Origin: Pelomyxa schiedti
Lineage: Eukaryota > Evosea > Pelobiontida > Pelomyxidae
DNA length: 64,000 bases
Assembly (NCBI GenBank): GCA_020536535.1
Contig: JAHLWZ010000828.1
Location: 1-64,000 of the forward strand
Direction of reading: 5' to 3'
Shown here: positions 46,984 to 58,979 of the stretch, in pieces
How the letters are laid out: each line of letters begins with the position of its first letter
Position numbering within the stretch: position 1 is the stretch's first letter
Translations under genes and position numbers: made by a program
The notes under the pieces: generated by a model
Seen by the model: the letters and a program-made list of their open reading frames with translations, nothing else
What the model was told of the DNA's origin: nothing
Database searches by the model: none

Positions 46984-47037
46984 GGTTTTGTCACTGTGGT
47001 GGATGGACAGCGGATCTACGCTGTACAAGACTATAAG
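46984..47037. promoter_or_regulatory. Very short divergent promoter
   Basis: If the plus-strand gene starts at 47038, only 54 bp separate its start codon from that of the receptor phosphodiesterase. Earlier in-frame methionines of the plus gene (46978, 46894) would overlap the other gene. Confidence 0.35.
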
Positions 47038-47771
47038 ATGTTACTTCTTTCAGAAAAAGCAGAAGAAAAGAAGGCCCAGATATCAACCAGTTTTCATTAC
47101 GCGTCGTTGGGCGTGCATTTCCGTTTTGATTCTAGGTCTGTGGAAGTGACTGATGTCCCCAAAAAAGACACCACCTTTTCTTTGATGTACAAGGAATTCC
47201 ACGATAACGGTACAGCGGAATTGCAGGGAGGTGCATCATCAGAGTGAGTAGCACAATAACGGTTATAACCACCCAGATGAAGCCCCAAGACTGCAGAACG
47301 CTGAACGAGTGAGATCGTACGAAAGCTTGTTTCTTGGAATGCCGAAGATTCTGATGGTCCGGGTCAAACGGCATGGCAAAGAAACAGTATGCAGGGGAAT
47401 AGTGACATGGTGGCCTACTCAAAGTCTGACCTTTGTAAAAAATGGACTGAGGGTGTTGGCTCACCGTGTTTTTACTTTGAACAGAGACGGAGTACCCACT
47501 AGTTGGTGCGTGGTGAGTTTTAATAATTTTTTAAATTAATTTCCTAATAGCGATGTTGCCTTGTCTGATCAGTTGCGTTCTGAAGTTGGTCTTGCTTTGG
47601 GAGTTCCTGGCACTTTTGATTTTTTTGAGGGAGCACCTCGATGACCATCAGGCACATTGGCGCAATGTGCATTTACATAGATGGGTGGACTTTGTGAAAG
47701 CGTGCAGCGTCCTCATTGTATTGTTTGTGCCCCTACTCTACCTCGAGACCACAGGTTCGCCCATGAAGTGA
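47038..47771 (+). CDS. Two-helix membrane protein of unknown function
   Basis: Model: start MLLLSEKAEEKKAQISTSFH, then YASLGVHFRFDSR, an intron or readthrough near 47134-47192, EFHDNGTAELQGGASS, a 66-nt intron with a perfect GTGAGT donor (about 47243), DEIVRKLVSWNAEDSDGPG, SKSDLCKKWTEGVGSPCFYF, a further intron of about 60 nt, and then two hydrophobic helices (CLISCVLKLVLLWEFLALLI and ACSVLIVLFVPLLY) separated by a His-rich loop, ending ETTGSPMK. The second intron makes the reading frame with both helices continuous, which is the main support. No family recognised. A minus-strand frame with one hydrophobic stretch overlaps it and was rejected. Confidence 0.5.
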
Positions 47772-47939
47772 CCTCAGCACAACGGCATGGTACAGTCACA
47801 ACGCTACGTACATTTCGTCTGTATCTGATCACGACCATTCCATTCTTCTCCGTAGTGATGATATCAACACACAAGAAGAATAGCGGAAACAAGTTGGGCT
47901 CGAACTTTTTTCTCCGCCTTTTTGGAACAACAAACCAAA

Positions 47940-50108
47940 ATGAGTGCGGCACAAACTGCCACGCCGACGGAACACAGCGGTTCCCGTAAGTTCACAGTGC
48001 ACTTGAGGCTCGGTGTGCCCCCGGAGCTGAGATCCGCGACGCAACAGACCATAAAGGGCCGAATACAAGCCAACGACGCCGCGCAGTTGCTGGTCAACGA
48101 GGCTTATTCCGCATTAACGGCCCTCACTGTACCTCATCCTACTACACACGCGTCCGGAACTGCGACAACTACAGCGGCTGCGACAAGTACTACTACTAGT
48201 GCAACTACTTCCTCGGTCAGCAGAGCTGCAAATGGCGGTACGCCGTTGTTGCCACAGATAGACGATGAAAGTGCCCGAGAGTCACCAGAGTGGCGTTGTG
48301 TGTTGGACAGAACAGAACTTAATATTCTTGTGGTTGCTTTGACTGGTATCTTTTTCTTTCTTCCCCTCTTGGTGACTAATCATGTTTGACATGATCCTGC
48401 AGCCCATTTGGACTCTGTGAGGGAATTTAAGTTTGTCGCATCCCATAGACCTGACCAGGTCACGGTTCCACCACCAGATGTTACTGAATTTCGTGTTCCA
48501 AACAGAACTGAGGAAACCATTGTGGTAAGGAACTCCTGTGGCAAACTCTTTTCTCACACAACTGGTGATTTTACTGAAGAAATGGGATTTACTGAAACAA
48601 ATATTCGCGCATTTCATACCGCCAGAAGGATACCCACTGATTCCCCTCTCAAAATGCATTGCCCTAGTATTTCCAACACCAAAAAGAGACAAAAGCAAGG
48701 CTCTTAATGGTGTCTGGCTAGGCAGCTCCGAAAAATTTGAGAAGTTCTCCATAAATAACCCTCTCATCAAACAAGTGAGCAAAGTGGTGAGAAAGCAGTC
48801 AGAAAAAGGGTTGCTGGGCCCTTACACGCAGATGCCAGTTAATGAATGGTACAAAGCCAGCTCTCACTACACATCAGAAGGAAAAACTATGTCTATAATA
48901 TACTGTGCAGTTGTGGTGGGGGAGTCTTGTATGTCCCTACAATAAGTACCATATTGGCCTAATCCTCATTCAGCCAATCGCCTCTACGTGGGAAAAGCTG
49001 AAGGCGCTGGTCTGTTTAGTCGCTGGAAAACTAGTGTCAAAACGGGAACGGCAACACATATTAAAACTATGCACGAAATCGCTGTTGAGGGATATAGAGC
49101 TTCACATGCTAGTAGAAAAGCAGAACAGAAATATCGGGAGGCTTGTGAGCACTTTCAAAGGTGTAAAGTGGCCCTAAATGAAGCCCAAAAAGAGAAAAAG
49201 GCCGCGGAAACTAGAAACGCAGAAGCAAGTACTTTGAAAGCCTGTAAAAAAGCTCTCCGCACAACAGAAGAGAATTTTAACAAGGCAGACAAGGTGAAAC
49301 CAAAAGGAATAATCATTTCCTCATTTCGTATAGGCATTAAGACTTCAAGTTCCCACTATTTTATCCGATTTGACCTTTGTAACGCATGGGCTAAAGGCCC
49401 AAGTTGACCGCCTCTCGGCTGCTCCAGGTACACGTTCTTCACAATACTTTTCGTAACCACACCGCAGGTTCTTTAACGTGTTCCTCTCTTCCCCCACCTG
49501 ACATGCCGGTGTCTGAGGCCAAAGTGTTTTTATTTATCGTGGAATGGGTGGAATTCCCAGAGGAGTTATTGGACTTACGTGAGGATCACTGGACCACAGT
49601 ACTTGGTGCCTTTGGAGAGCAAGGTCTCAATAAAGCTCGAGCAGCCAAATTGTCGTCACTATGCCTTTGCAGTGAGTGCTGTACTATACTGCAGGGAAAG
49701 AAGATAATTGCAAGCAGGTCGAAACCTGCACCGCCCACTACACTGACACTGAACGTACTAGTAAGCGAGACTACATCCACACCAGCGGCACCCATTCCAA
49801 CAGCTCCCGAAACACCAAAACCCACACCAACACCAACACCCACGCCCACGGCAGCAGCAAGTCCTAGTCCAAAGCCGGTTCCTTCCCCAGCCACTGCAAA
49901 AGAAACATTAGTTCCAACGCCAACCCAGCCAGTAACGACCCCTAATGAAGACCCTAAACCACACAAAATCAAAAAAGAACCTAAAGCAAAGAAGGAACCC
50001 AAGTTGAAAGAAACACCCGCCAAGGAAGCGGAATCTGTGCCAAAACCTAAAGTCACCCCCAAACAAAAAGAACCTCCCACCAAAGGACCCGTAACAGAAA
50101 AGAGCTAA
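47940..50108 (+). CDS. Coiled-coil protein, possibly F-BAR-like, with Pro/Lys-rich tail
   Basis: Starts MSAAQTATPTEHSGS; a Thr/Ala-rich segment lies at about 48140-48230. After introns come KFVASHRPDQVTVPPPD, KWDLLKQIFAHFIPPEGYPL, FSINNPLIKQVSKVVRKQSE and SIIYCAVVVGESS. Then a long charged helix follows: AVEGYRASHASRKAEQKYRE, HFQRCKVALNEAQKEKKAAE, KACKKALRTTEENFNKADK and LRLQVPTILSDLTFVTHG. The heptad-like helix with sequential Lys/Glu resembles an F-BAR or BAR module that bends membranes, but I cannot prove it. The tail (about 49745-50100) is rich in Thr-Pro and Lys-Pro-Glu repeats. Introns of 44-60 nt. Convergent with the next gene, 79 bp apart. Confidence 0.55.
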
Positions 50109-50187
50109 CCAAAATTACACAAGAATAACAAATTTGAGAAGATTTTAGTATTCTTTTTAAAAAAAGTAAAGTTTTGCCAATAAGGCT

Positions 50188-50922
50188 CTAGGAAGATAGG
50201 GACAGCATGAATACGTAGCAGCCTAGTCTCGCACCACCGTTGTTGGGGTCAGTCATGGTGGCAGTGACGCGGTAGTTTCCTACGGGATAGGAGAAAGGTG
50301 TGAGTAACTAGAGGAAAGTGAGGCGAGAAGTTCGTACCGTCAGTGAGCCAGTCGAGGATTGGTGGGGGGAGTGGGATGGGTCCCATGGTAGTCGTGGGAA
50401 GGACATAGGTTCCAGCTGGGTATGGGCACACACAAGGGATGTTGTTCTCCACAAGAAGATCAGGGCACGTGTAGTTCTGTGCAATCTTGTCAAGGATGAG
50501 GCACACATCGTCGTATGTGCAGCTGCCAATGTTGTCGACACAGGGAATGCTGTAGGTGAAGAAGAGTTGTGGTGACCAATGTGGGTAGCTCAAAATGGGA
50601 AATTACTTCATCCAGCCAATCACTTGCTTCTCAAGTTTGAGTGCCAGTGTCATGGCGGTGATTTGCTTGGTGAGCTTCACTGTACCAGACACAGTGACGT
50701 TCTCGCCGAAGGTAATGGGCGAAGGTGATACCTATGGTGAAAAGTGAACAGAGTTACTGAGTAATTGTTGTAACTGGGAGCGAGGGGGTGTCTGGGAAGT
50801 ACAGAGAGGGCTGTAATCTGAATGGGATCACTAGTAGAACCACAGTTGCTGTAAGAGAACGGAATAGGATCTGCAGCCAAAACTGCTGCCACCAAGGCCA
50901 GAACCACAACAAAGGATGGCAT
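50188..50922 (-). CDS. Secreted GM2-activator/ML-domain lipid-binding protein
   Basis: The signal peptide MPSFVVVLALVAAVLAADP is followed by FSYSNCGSTSDPIQITALSV, SPITFGENVTVSGTVKLTKQ, IPCVDNIGSCTYDDVC, CPDLLVENNIPCVCPYPAGT (paired cysteines), LPPPILDWLTDG, YRVTATMTD and ARLGCYVFMLSLSS at the end. The pattern C...C...CxxxxxxxIPCxCP and the WLTxGxYRV strand fit the ganglioside GM2 activator branch of the ML family, which carries lipids in lysosomes or secretions. Three introns of about 45-55 nt. A role in digesting membrane lipids of ingested prey is an inference. Confidence 0.78.
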
Positions 50923-51111
50923 CTCCGTTTGCTTTTTTTTTTTTTTTTGTTTCTTTCGTGGTTTTTCGGAATGTTGCTTTGATTTGCCCAAAAAATTCCT
51001 TCATTGTGACAAGGTGCAGGTCTCTCGAAAAAGGTGCAAGGCCGAAAGAATTGTGCAAACAAAAGGGTTTCGCTTTTTCTTTTAGTGTTTCTGCTGTGCG
51101 GAAATGGAGGA

Positions 51112-54100
51112 CTATCGTGATTTGGAGACCTGGAGTCCGGTAACACTTTGCATAGTCGGTGAAGACAGTCCGCAAATTGTGCAAGTTGAAGTTGTGTCTG
51201 AAGTGAGGTTTTTGGGTAAGTAGCTGGCCCGGCAGAATGGGCAAGAGACCGAGGGCGTGTTGCGGTAAATTGGTGTAAATGAGATACAGCAAAGGGAGAA
51301 GGGGTTCCGTTCGTCATAGTTCAGTTTGCTGGCATTAGTACTATTTTGCTCGGCCAAACGAATAATTTTTTGAGCCTAGCATTGTCAGAAAGAAAAAAAG
51401 GCAGGAAGAATAATCACCATTGTAGCAACATCAGGCTTTGGATTGAGCTCCAGTAATCTTTTGGCGAAAGACATTGCTGTACCAAAATTCTTGAGTTGAT
51501 ATGCACAATTCATGGCCGAGCGAAGCACGAGGGTAAGGTGGAATAACTACAAGTGTGAGTTCCAAGAAAGAGAGAAAGTTGTAGTACTTGTATGTTGCAA
51601 TGTGTGAAGTAGGCCGCGAGTTCAATTTGACGTGCTGCGTCTCCTTTGGCTTGAGCAATTTCTTTCCGTTTAACCTTTCACAATCACTTTTACAAAACAA
51701 AAAGGAAAGCTTGGTTACCTCCAAAGTTATTCCAATGATGTACTCCCGGCAAATTTCGATCAATTCCTTAAGCTGTTTTTTTTTTTTTTAGAAACAAGCG
51801 CCAGTTGTGGAAGGTTGGTGGCACACTTCATCTACATCTTGTTTCGAATTTACAACAGCTACAAGAATCGATGTAAGTAAGGACTGGAATTGCCCCAAAG
51901 CCTCTGTAAAAATGTCAAACAAACAAACTACATAAGATTTGAGTACCACTGAAGGCTCCCTTTGTGAAACTATTGTAGGCCAATTTCAGCCTCTCCGCAA
52001 GTGGCGCAACACCTCCACTTACACATAGTGCTGGGAGTCCTGTTGAAGCACTTCCTCCTCCATGTGTTGGGTTTAGTTCCGTTGTGTTTCGATGGAGGGG
52101 TGTAGTCATGCCATAGAGTGAGCCAATACCTTACAAAAAATGAGGAAAGGTAATAGACAGGATGAATGCACACCAGGGACAACACAGTGCGAGCCTATTG
52201 CTGCAAATACAAAGTTCTGTTGGAGAGGTGCGAAATTCACAACTCCAACCTGTTCGGTGAGTAGCTAAATACTTGTGAGGTCTTCTGTTCTCATTGTCTT
52301 TAAAATTACCTTCATTGCGCTACCAAATGACGAACTGGCAGCGTGATCAATCGCTAGGGTGCTATTACGGAGCCAGAATTCTCTAGCCGATATTCCTGGT
52401 GTTGGAGGAGAGTAAAATTTGCCGGAAGGCGTTGCAGCAGTCGTTGTGGTTGGTTGAACGTCTGGAATATCCTCAAGTCCCTCAATAACCCAACCATCAC
52501 CCTCTGATGCAACTGGAGCCACAGTCTGAGCTACCTCTTCCTTGATCTCCGGCGCTTCTTTTACACGTTGAGAACGGGAAAAATTGGTATTTCTTACCTG
52601 CAAGCTCCTCAGGTACAGCGGAGTCGGCCCAGCCGCCTTCTGGTTGGTCCGCCGGGGCAGCAGTGGTTGCCTCTGGGGTGAATTTACTGCTTTCCTCTGC
52701 TGCATGAAGTGCATCTTGCCAACCCTTTGCAAAATTATTATGTTATATAGTAGTTTTTAGTATAAAATACTCTAGATACCTTCGAAACAGTCAGAAGTGG
52801 CCAGTTAGAATCGAAGGAACGCATTACAGGCATTGGTGGCAGTAGAAGTGTGGGGGCGGATGGTGGAGTATATTTGGGAACTGTTGAGGACGACGGATAC
52901 TTTGAGTCGAGCTCTTCAACAGTGTTGTGGAGGCCATGTATTTGGGCAACAGTCCTAGCAAAGTTGGGCATATTTGCCACGTCTGCAATAACTGTAAGCC
53001 TATCCTGCAAGTCCCCAAGATATAGTGCCGTATGGAATTCCCCTGTATTTATCAACAAAAACTCTACCGGAAGTAGAAAGCTTACCTTCAACATCGTTAC
53101 GTTTCTTTGCAATAGCAAGCATTTTGGAAAGTTTTTCGGTGTTCCCAGTAATTAAATAGAGGAATGCTAGGCGCGAAAAATCTTTTGTGCGCTGGTATGC
53201 CATCTCCACAACCTAGACAGAAGATAAAAATGATGTGACAGGAAAAAGATTTTGTACCTGATGATTTCCTTGTCGAAGAGCGGCAGCAGCAAGTTTGAGC
53301 CATGACTCCTTATTGTTGAGTGCCTTGGCTGATTCCAGAGCTACGTCAATATTACCACATTCAAGTGCCAGAGTGAATCGAGTAGCATCGTCATGAACAA
53401 ACTGAAGAGCAATCTCAGGGAAGCCTTTGCTCTGCAGGTATCCTAGAATTTTGTTAGTTACGATCTGGTAATACACTGGTAACTCATACAAACACACCAA
53501 TTATGGCCTGGCCTAACAAATTGGCAGATTGTATCATAGACATTACATCTGAATATCTGTGCTGGACTAAAGCGAGCTTGAACAAATACTCGGTAGGATT
53601 AACAGCCACAACCCTATTCTTGCACTCCCTGTCAAGGCAGATAACTTGAAACACTTGTTAGTGATAGCAAGAAATGACTGCCAAGCAACCTTTGTTACCA
53701 CGAATACTGGTTACATAGAGTGGTATATCCAAAGTCCGGACAATCCCGTTGTCTCTGAGGGGCGTCAACAGTATGACTGAAAAGAGGGGAAAACACACCC
53801 ATTTGGAAGTAGGTATTTCAAGTGACTGAGGGTAGAATATAAGAACACCCCATTTTCATCCCATGCACCACTCTTGATGCGAATAATCTCATGTGCAGCA
53901 CAAGTTTGCTCAAGATTTCGGGTGGTAATTACAACCACTGTTATTATGAGTGAGCACTATTAAGGAAGATTTGAACTTACTGTCTTTTGTAAGGAATGCA
54001 ACGTGGGTGTTCTTTGGTTGACTCCAGACAACTGCACGAACACCATTAATAGTTAGCTCAGCTAGACATTTCCTCTGTTCGACGTCGTAAAGAATGACCT

Positions 54101-56028
54101 TATCCTCAGCCCTTAGGAGCACGGTTCCTGCCATTGGGCCAGGGAATAGTTGATCAACTGTGGGGCTAACAGCGTTGATGCGTTTCACTTCCACATTTGT
54201 CAAATCCCTGACAACAAGTTGCTGTAGAGAATTTAATACCATAGGAAAGTAAAATCTTGGGCGAAGAAGCTCACCCTTGAAGCTTTATCCAAAGTAAGCA
54301 ACCGCTTTCTCCCAATGAAAACAGCTCCTAAAACGTTGGACATCCGCTTTGCTTCAACACCTTCAATGTTTCTCCCATCGCGTGGTATAGTGTAAAGTTC
54401 GTAATAACCACCATCGATTTTCTGTAATGCTTAAATGGGCACGTAAAAAAATTTAAAAAAAAAGCCTCACATAGCAAACAACAACAGACGCATCTGCAGG
54501 GCTGTAAGAAATACTACTTGGTTGAGAAATGATTGGTCCGGCAAGAACATTTCTAGAGGAATTCCTAAGAAAAGACGCGACACTAAGTAAAGAACTCACT
54601 TTTTGAGGTGAAGCAAGGGAACGTCTCGAGAGACAGTAAAATCGTACAGTCGCAACACTGAGTTTGCTGTGTAGACCAGTTGTGTAGGAGTAGTAGTAAA
54701 GCCAGGCCGCTCACTGGACAACTTGAACATAACCAACCCTATAACCGTTAGTGCCTGTAACACATCTTACAGTGTCCTTCATACCGCTGTCATGCCCTGC
54801 GGCAAGAAGATTTTGTGTTGGGTGGGCAGCCAGAATCCAAAATCTATCTATGTCCCTGAGGTAATATTGGTACAACAACAAAGTCACATGTTTTTTACCT
54901 CCTTATAGTTTGAAGGCCAATTCTCTTATTTTGATCCCAAATTCGTATTGTCTTATCCTCTGAATTACTGATGACTACTTCATATTTCGGATGAAACAGT
55001 GCACAAGAAACGTTGTTGAAGTGTCCTCGGAAAGTGTCCAGCTCCCAAGCTTTGGTGTCTAGGTAGGAAGAGGAATATTCGTTATGGGATAGATGGAAAG
55101 ATTTATAACTTAAACTTACCACTCATCCTCCAAAGTTTGACTTGCCTGTCATCAGCAGCACTGACAATGAACGGGGCAGTGGGGTGGAATGCAGCCCAGT
55201 TCACACCTCTGTCATGGCCTTCGAGAACAAATTTAACCAAGGCATCTGTACCACCAAAGAGATCTGATTGCAATCTTTGGGCCTCAGTTTCAGCAAAGGC
55301 TTTTGGTGCCACAGTTTTTTTACGAAGGCCTATAGAAATAGCATTGAATACCCTTAAAGAACAGAAATAACTAATCACCTGAAATATCCCACACTCGCAC
55401 AGTCTGATCAAGTGAGGCACTTACAACGATATCTTCTCGTGGATGGAAGCTTGCACACATTACGTAGTGGTTGTGACCAGTTAAAACTCCCACACAGGTC
55501 CTCGACTGCCAATTCCAAATACGAATTGTCTGATCATCAGAAGAACTGAGGATCCAAGGTTGCTCACCAGGGTGGAACTGAGAAATAAGAGTCAAATGAC
55601 AAAACCTCGATGTTCATGGAAACCTGTACAGTCCTTATGTAGTCGAGGTGTCCCTGTAAAGTGAAGAGGCACCTATGCTTCTTGTAGTTCCACACCTTGA
55701 GGTGCACATTGTGAATCATACGGCGTAAAAATGTAAAAATCACAAACCTTTATTCTGTTGTCATCTCCACCAGACACGAAAAGTGGTTGCGTACCATGGA
55801 AGTTAATACCACGAACCGGACCTAGACGTGGTTTGTCACGTGAGGAGGTAATTACAACACAATTTACGCACCAATGTGCTCCTCGTACTTTTGCACAAGG
55901 CACTTAATCCTGTAGTCCCAGAGCTGAATAACGCCATTGTGCAAACTGGCCAAGATCCACGGTCGCGTGTTGTGGAATGACAGACCCTTCACACGATTGG
56001 ACTTTGTTTCGAACTTTGTGTGATGCAT
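51112..56028 (-). CDS. COPA: Coatomer subunit alpha (COPI)
   Basis: Large scaffold of the COPI coat for Golgi-to-ER transport. It starts [19 protein letters not shown], then a WD40 propeller: [110 protein letters not shown] and [20 protein letters not shown]. The second propeller has [15 protein letters not shown], then an alpha solenoid with [40 protein letters not shown] and [20 protein letters not shown]. The C-terminus [29 protein letters not shown] and CTICGL is the coat-binding alpha C-terminal domain. About 25 small introns. The last residues GLQVSKSR match the family end. Confidence 0.95.
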
Positions 56029-56269
56029 TGGCAGATGACGATGGCGTCAAACGATGGTGTTTTTTGTTTCTTTTTGCAAATCTCGAGTTTTTTTTTCTTC
56101 TTTATCGTTTCTCCAGCACAATCACCCGGCTCATTTTTCTCTGCTCAGCGTTTATTTTTGGCATCATTTCAGTTGCTGGGGGTGCAAACGGACTAGGGGC
56201 TAGTGTTGTGGCAACAAAAGGCATTTTTGTTTAAGGCCATTTACTTTGGGCATTGTGGATGTCGAAATA

Positions 56270-56941
56270 CTAAGTGAACTTGACCATTTCAACATCAAAA
56301 ATTAGTGGCTGGTTTGGTGGAATTCTGTGTAGTGATTGAGCTCAAAGAGTAGAAGCACGGAAGCTTACGCTGGAGGAGACCCAGTGGCACCATAGGCATA
56401 TTCCGGCTTTATGTAGAAGGTGGCTTTCTCACCAACTTTCATTGTGGCAACTGCCTCGTCCCATCCTGAATTTAGAATTTAGGTATGACTGCATCAATGC
56501 TCTTGTTTAGTGCAAGAAAGTACCTCTGATTACTTCCCTCTTATTTAGTTGGAAACTCAGTGGTTCTCCCTTAGACTGATCGAATACTTTGCCGCTTGGG
56601 AACTGTATGGGGAGGCATGTTAGTTTGATTTCTTGTTGGTGATGCACTGTTTGTTTGTCGGTAGTTGGCATTGTTTTCATGGAACGTGGGGGTTCTTACA
56701 TAGCCCTTGTAGTTGACAAACACAGTGGCCTTCTTTCGCGGAAGTTTCCCCGTTCCCGGTGTGGTAATAATTTTATGGTATCCCTAGCATAGGGTCATTT
56801 CACAAACTCCCAGGAACCGCACCCTCCCCCCGTCTCTTCTGCTGTTCTATTCTATTGACTTTCTCAACACGTTGACACAGAGACATGAATGCCTCGTTCT
56901 AATGTCACACCTTGGGGGCGGCTGCCGCAAGAAGTTGACAT
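56270..56941 (-). CDS. FKBP-type peptidyl-prolyl isomerase
   Basis: Small cytosolic isomerase. Exon 1 starts [20 protein letters not shown]; a roughly 105-nt intron leads to [85 protein letters not shown] and [11 protein letters not shown]. The FK506/proline pocket residues are mostly recognisable: FDQS, VIRGWDEAV, YAYG, IPPN and LIFDVE. Four exons, about 110 residues, single domain, no signal peptide. Confidence 0.93.
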
Positions 56942-57241
56942 GTGGGCTTATGCACTGCCCAGTGCGCTCTCTGGTGTTCCTTCCCACAATACGCGATTCC
57001 GTGGCACGCACTGCAGTTCTATTTCGATTTCCAACGTGGCGTAAGCACGACGGCTGGTTCGAAAAAGGGAAAAAAAAAAACCCCAAACTACACACGAGAA
57101 GCCCTGTCGTCTTATCGCAAACGGCACACTGATTCATTTTTCGTTTCTTCGGGTTTTTTTTTTTTGGCTTTCTGTAACTTTAGTGGTATTGATGGATCCA
57201 TCAATTTTTTTAAAAGAAAACTATAAGTCAGACAAAGGGAC
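56942..57241. other. Intergenic region between PARP-finger and FKBP genes
   Basis: 300 bp. It contains two poly-A/T tracts (about 57068-57080 and 57155-57165). An overlapping frame MNQCAVCDKTTG on the minus strand is not supported by splicing. It probably holds the FKBP promoter and the 3' end of the PARP-finger gene. Confidence 0.4.
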
Positions 57242-58705
57242 TTAAAGGGGGTCTTCAGCGGGTACTACTTTCCAAGGCTCGGTTTTGACAGAGTCCGGTT
57301 CGCCAACAAAATCGCACCTCACAAAGTGGTCATCCTCAAATGCACCAGGGCAATAAAAGCCACCTACGGGTTGGTTAGGAGGACATGAAGGAAAAAAGAA
57401 ACTAAAAGATACCTGATTCGTTTCGTTTGAGGTGTCCAGTCGAACACGTGGGGCAACGGGGAGGCACTCCGTTGAGAAAATTGTAGGCGACACGTCTCTG
57501 CAATTCAGCCTTGGCCCCAGCCACAACACAGTCATTTTCTCTGCATTCGGTTAGTTATTTGTACTGTCGTGGTAGTTATTTGTTAACTGAAGTTTGGCTT
57601 TCAAATCCTTGACAATAAGGCCCTCCAGAAACTTTCTCTGTTCCTTGGATAGCTTTTGCATGGTGCTCTATTTGCTGTGTGAGTTGTAAAATACAAGATC
57701 TTACACACAGCAGGTGGCTGGAACTCTCGTTTAGCAGCAGCAGATTTACTACAGTACATGAGTGGAAGGCAAATACGAAATCAAGTTACGTTTTCCCGCG
57801 CTTCGAGGCTGGTTTTCGAACTGAGGACGATGAGGAAGATTCGCTATCAGAAGATGATGAAGAGGACACAGGCTTTCTCGTGCGACGAGTAGTAGGCTTC
57901 TTTTTCGGCTGAAGAGACGTTAATAAAAATCTTGTGCCGCACCACGGTACCTTTGAGCTAGAAGAGGATTCACTGTCTGAAGATGAGTCACTGTCTGATG
58001 AAGATGAGACAGGCTTCTTCTTTGATGCAGTTCTTTTTGTATGTGAACATTTCTACTACAAGTAAACGAATTCATCATTGAGGAACAGAGGGCTGTTGTG
58101 ATACTGTATGGGACTCCGAGTCTGAGTCGGACTCTGAGCTTGACGAGGGGGCTGGGCGGCGGCCCCGCTTCTTCGGGAGTGTCTTCTTGGGTTTCTTGAG
58201 TGGAATTAGGCACAGGTATAAAAGCACCAACAGAAGCTATTACATCGTCAGAATCGCTGCCAGAGCTCTCTTCCTTTCCTTTTCCTTTTTTCGACTTGCC
58301 TCCCATTAAATCGGTGAGCATATCTTGTTCAGACTTCTTGAGCTTCTTGAACCCCTCCAAATCGCCAAGACTGGTAAGTTTCACAGAACGGGCACGCTTA
58401 TTGGCACCAAAGAAGCACTTAGCGTGGTACCATCTAGTCAGAAGTCAAATTCAAGATAGGTGGGGGAAAAAAAATACTGGGTCATTTCGCCATCACCAAA
58501 AGGACTGGGACCAACTTTCCCGATCCTAAGGGCACCGGAATCGATTGTTTTCTTGCAATTGGTGTCTTTGCATTTTGCGCGTCCAGTCTGCAACAGTCGT
58601 GAGGGATAAGTACGGGATCTTCGGAGGGTTTTTTTTTAAAATGTGACGATCTGGAATAAGTCGCGGTGTACCACATACCGACGCGTGTTCTACCACAAAA
58701 GGCAT
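57242..58705 (-). CDS. PARP-type zinc finger plus PADR1 zinc domain protein, no catalytic domain
   Basis: The N-terminal PARP zinc finger spans three exons: MPFVVEHAS, then GRAKCKDTNCKKTIDSGALR, IGKVGPSPFGDGEMTQ, then WYHAKCFFGANKRARS, LTSLGDLEGFKKLKKSEQDM. Ligands are Cys-x4-Cys, His and Cys as in PARP1. A long Ser/Lys/Asp-rich linker (several exons, KKPVSSSSDSDSSSDSE and KRGRRPAPSSSSESDSDSE) includes basic nuclear signals. The C-terminus starts MQKLSKEQRKFLEGL and has NFLNGVPPRCPTCSTGHLKR followed by GGFYCPGAFEDDHFVRCDFV, the PADR1 zinc domain of PARP1. It ends VKTEPWKVVPAEDPL. There is no BRCT, WGR or ADP-ribosyltransferase domain. It should bind damaged DNA. Confidence 0.8.
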
Positions 58706-58979
58706 TTTGGTTTCTGATTGGTTTGACCAGAAAAATGTTTACGGAAAGCCAAACCTCAGATCTGGGTCAGGATCTTGCACAAATCGCTCTGTCACTTTGT
58801 TGTCACACGTGCACCAACCTTAACGTTACAGAGGAGGGAAAAAGAATTTTGGTTGCCACAACAGATAGAGGAATCACGCCGAAGAGCTGTTGTCCGTTTT
58901 ATCGAAAGAACAACGAAAAGAGGCGGAGAGAGAAAAAGCCGAACTACCCGTAACAACAAAAAAAAACCAAAACAAAGTG

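Noticed and set aside
47132..47464. Minus-strand frame with one hydrophobic stretch
   Set aside because: The plus strand gives a better spliced frame with two helices and a perfect GTGAGT donor.
49586..50083. Minus-strand Gly/Val-rich frame
   Set aside because: Antisense shadow of the Thr/Pro- and Lys-rich tail of the coiled-coil gene.
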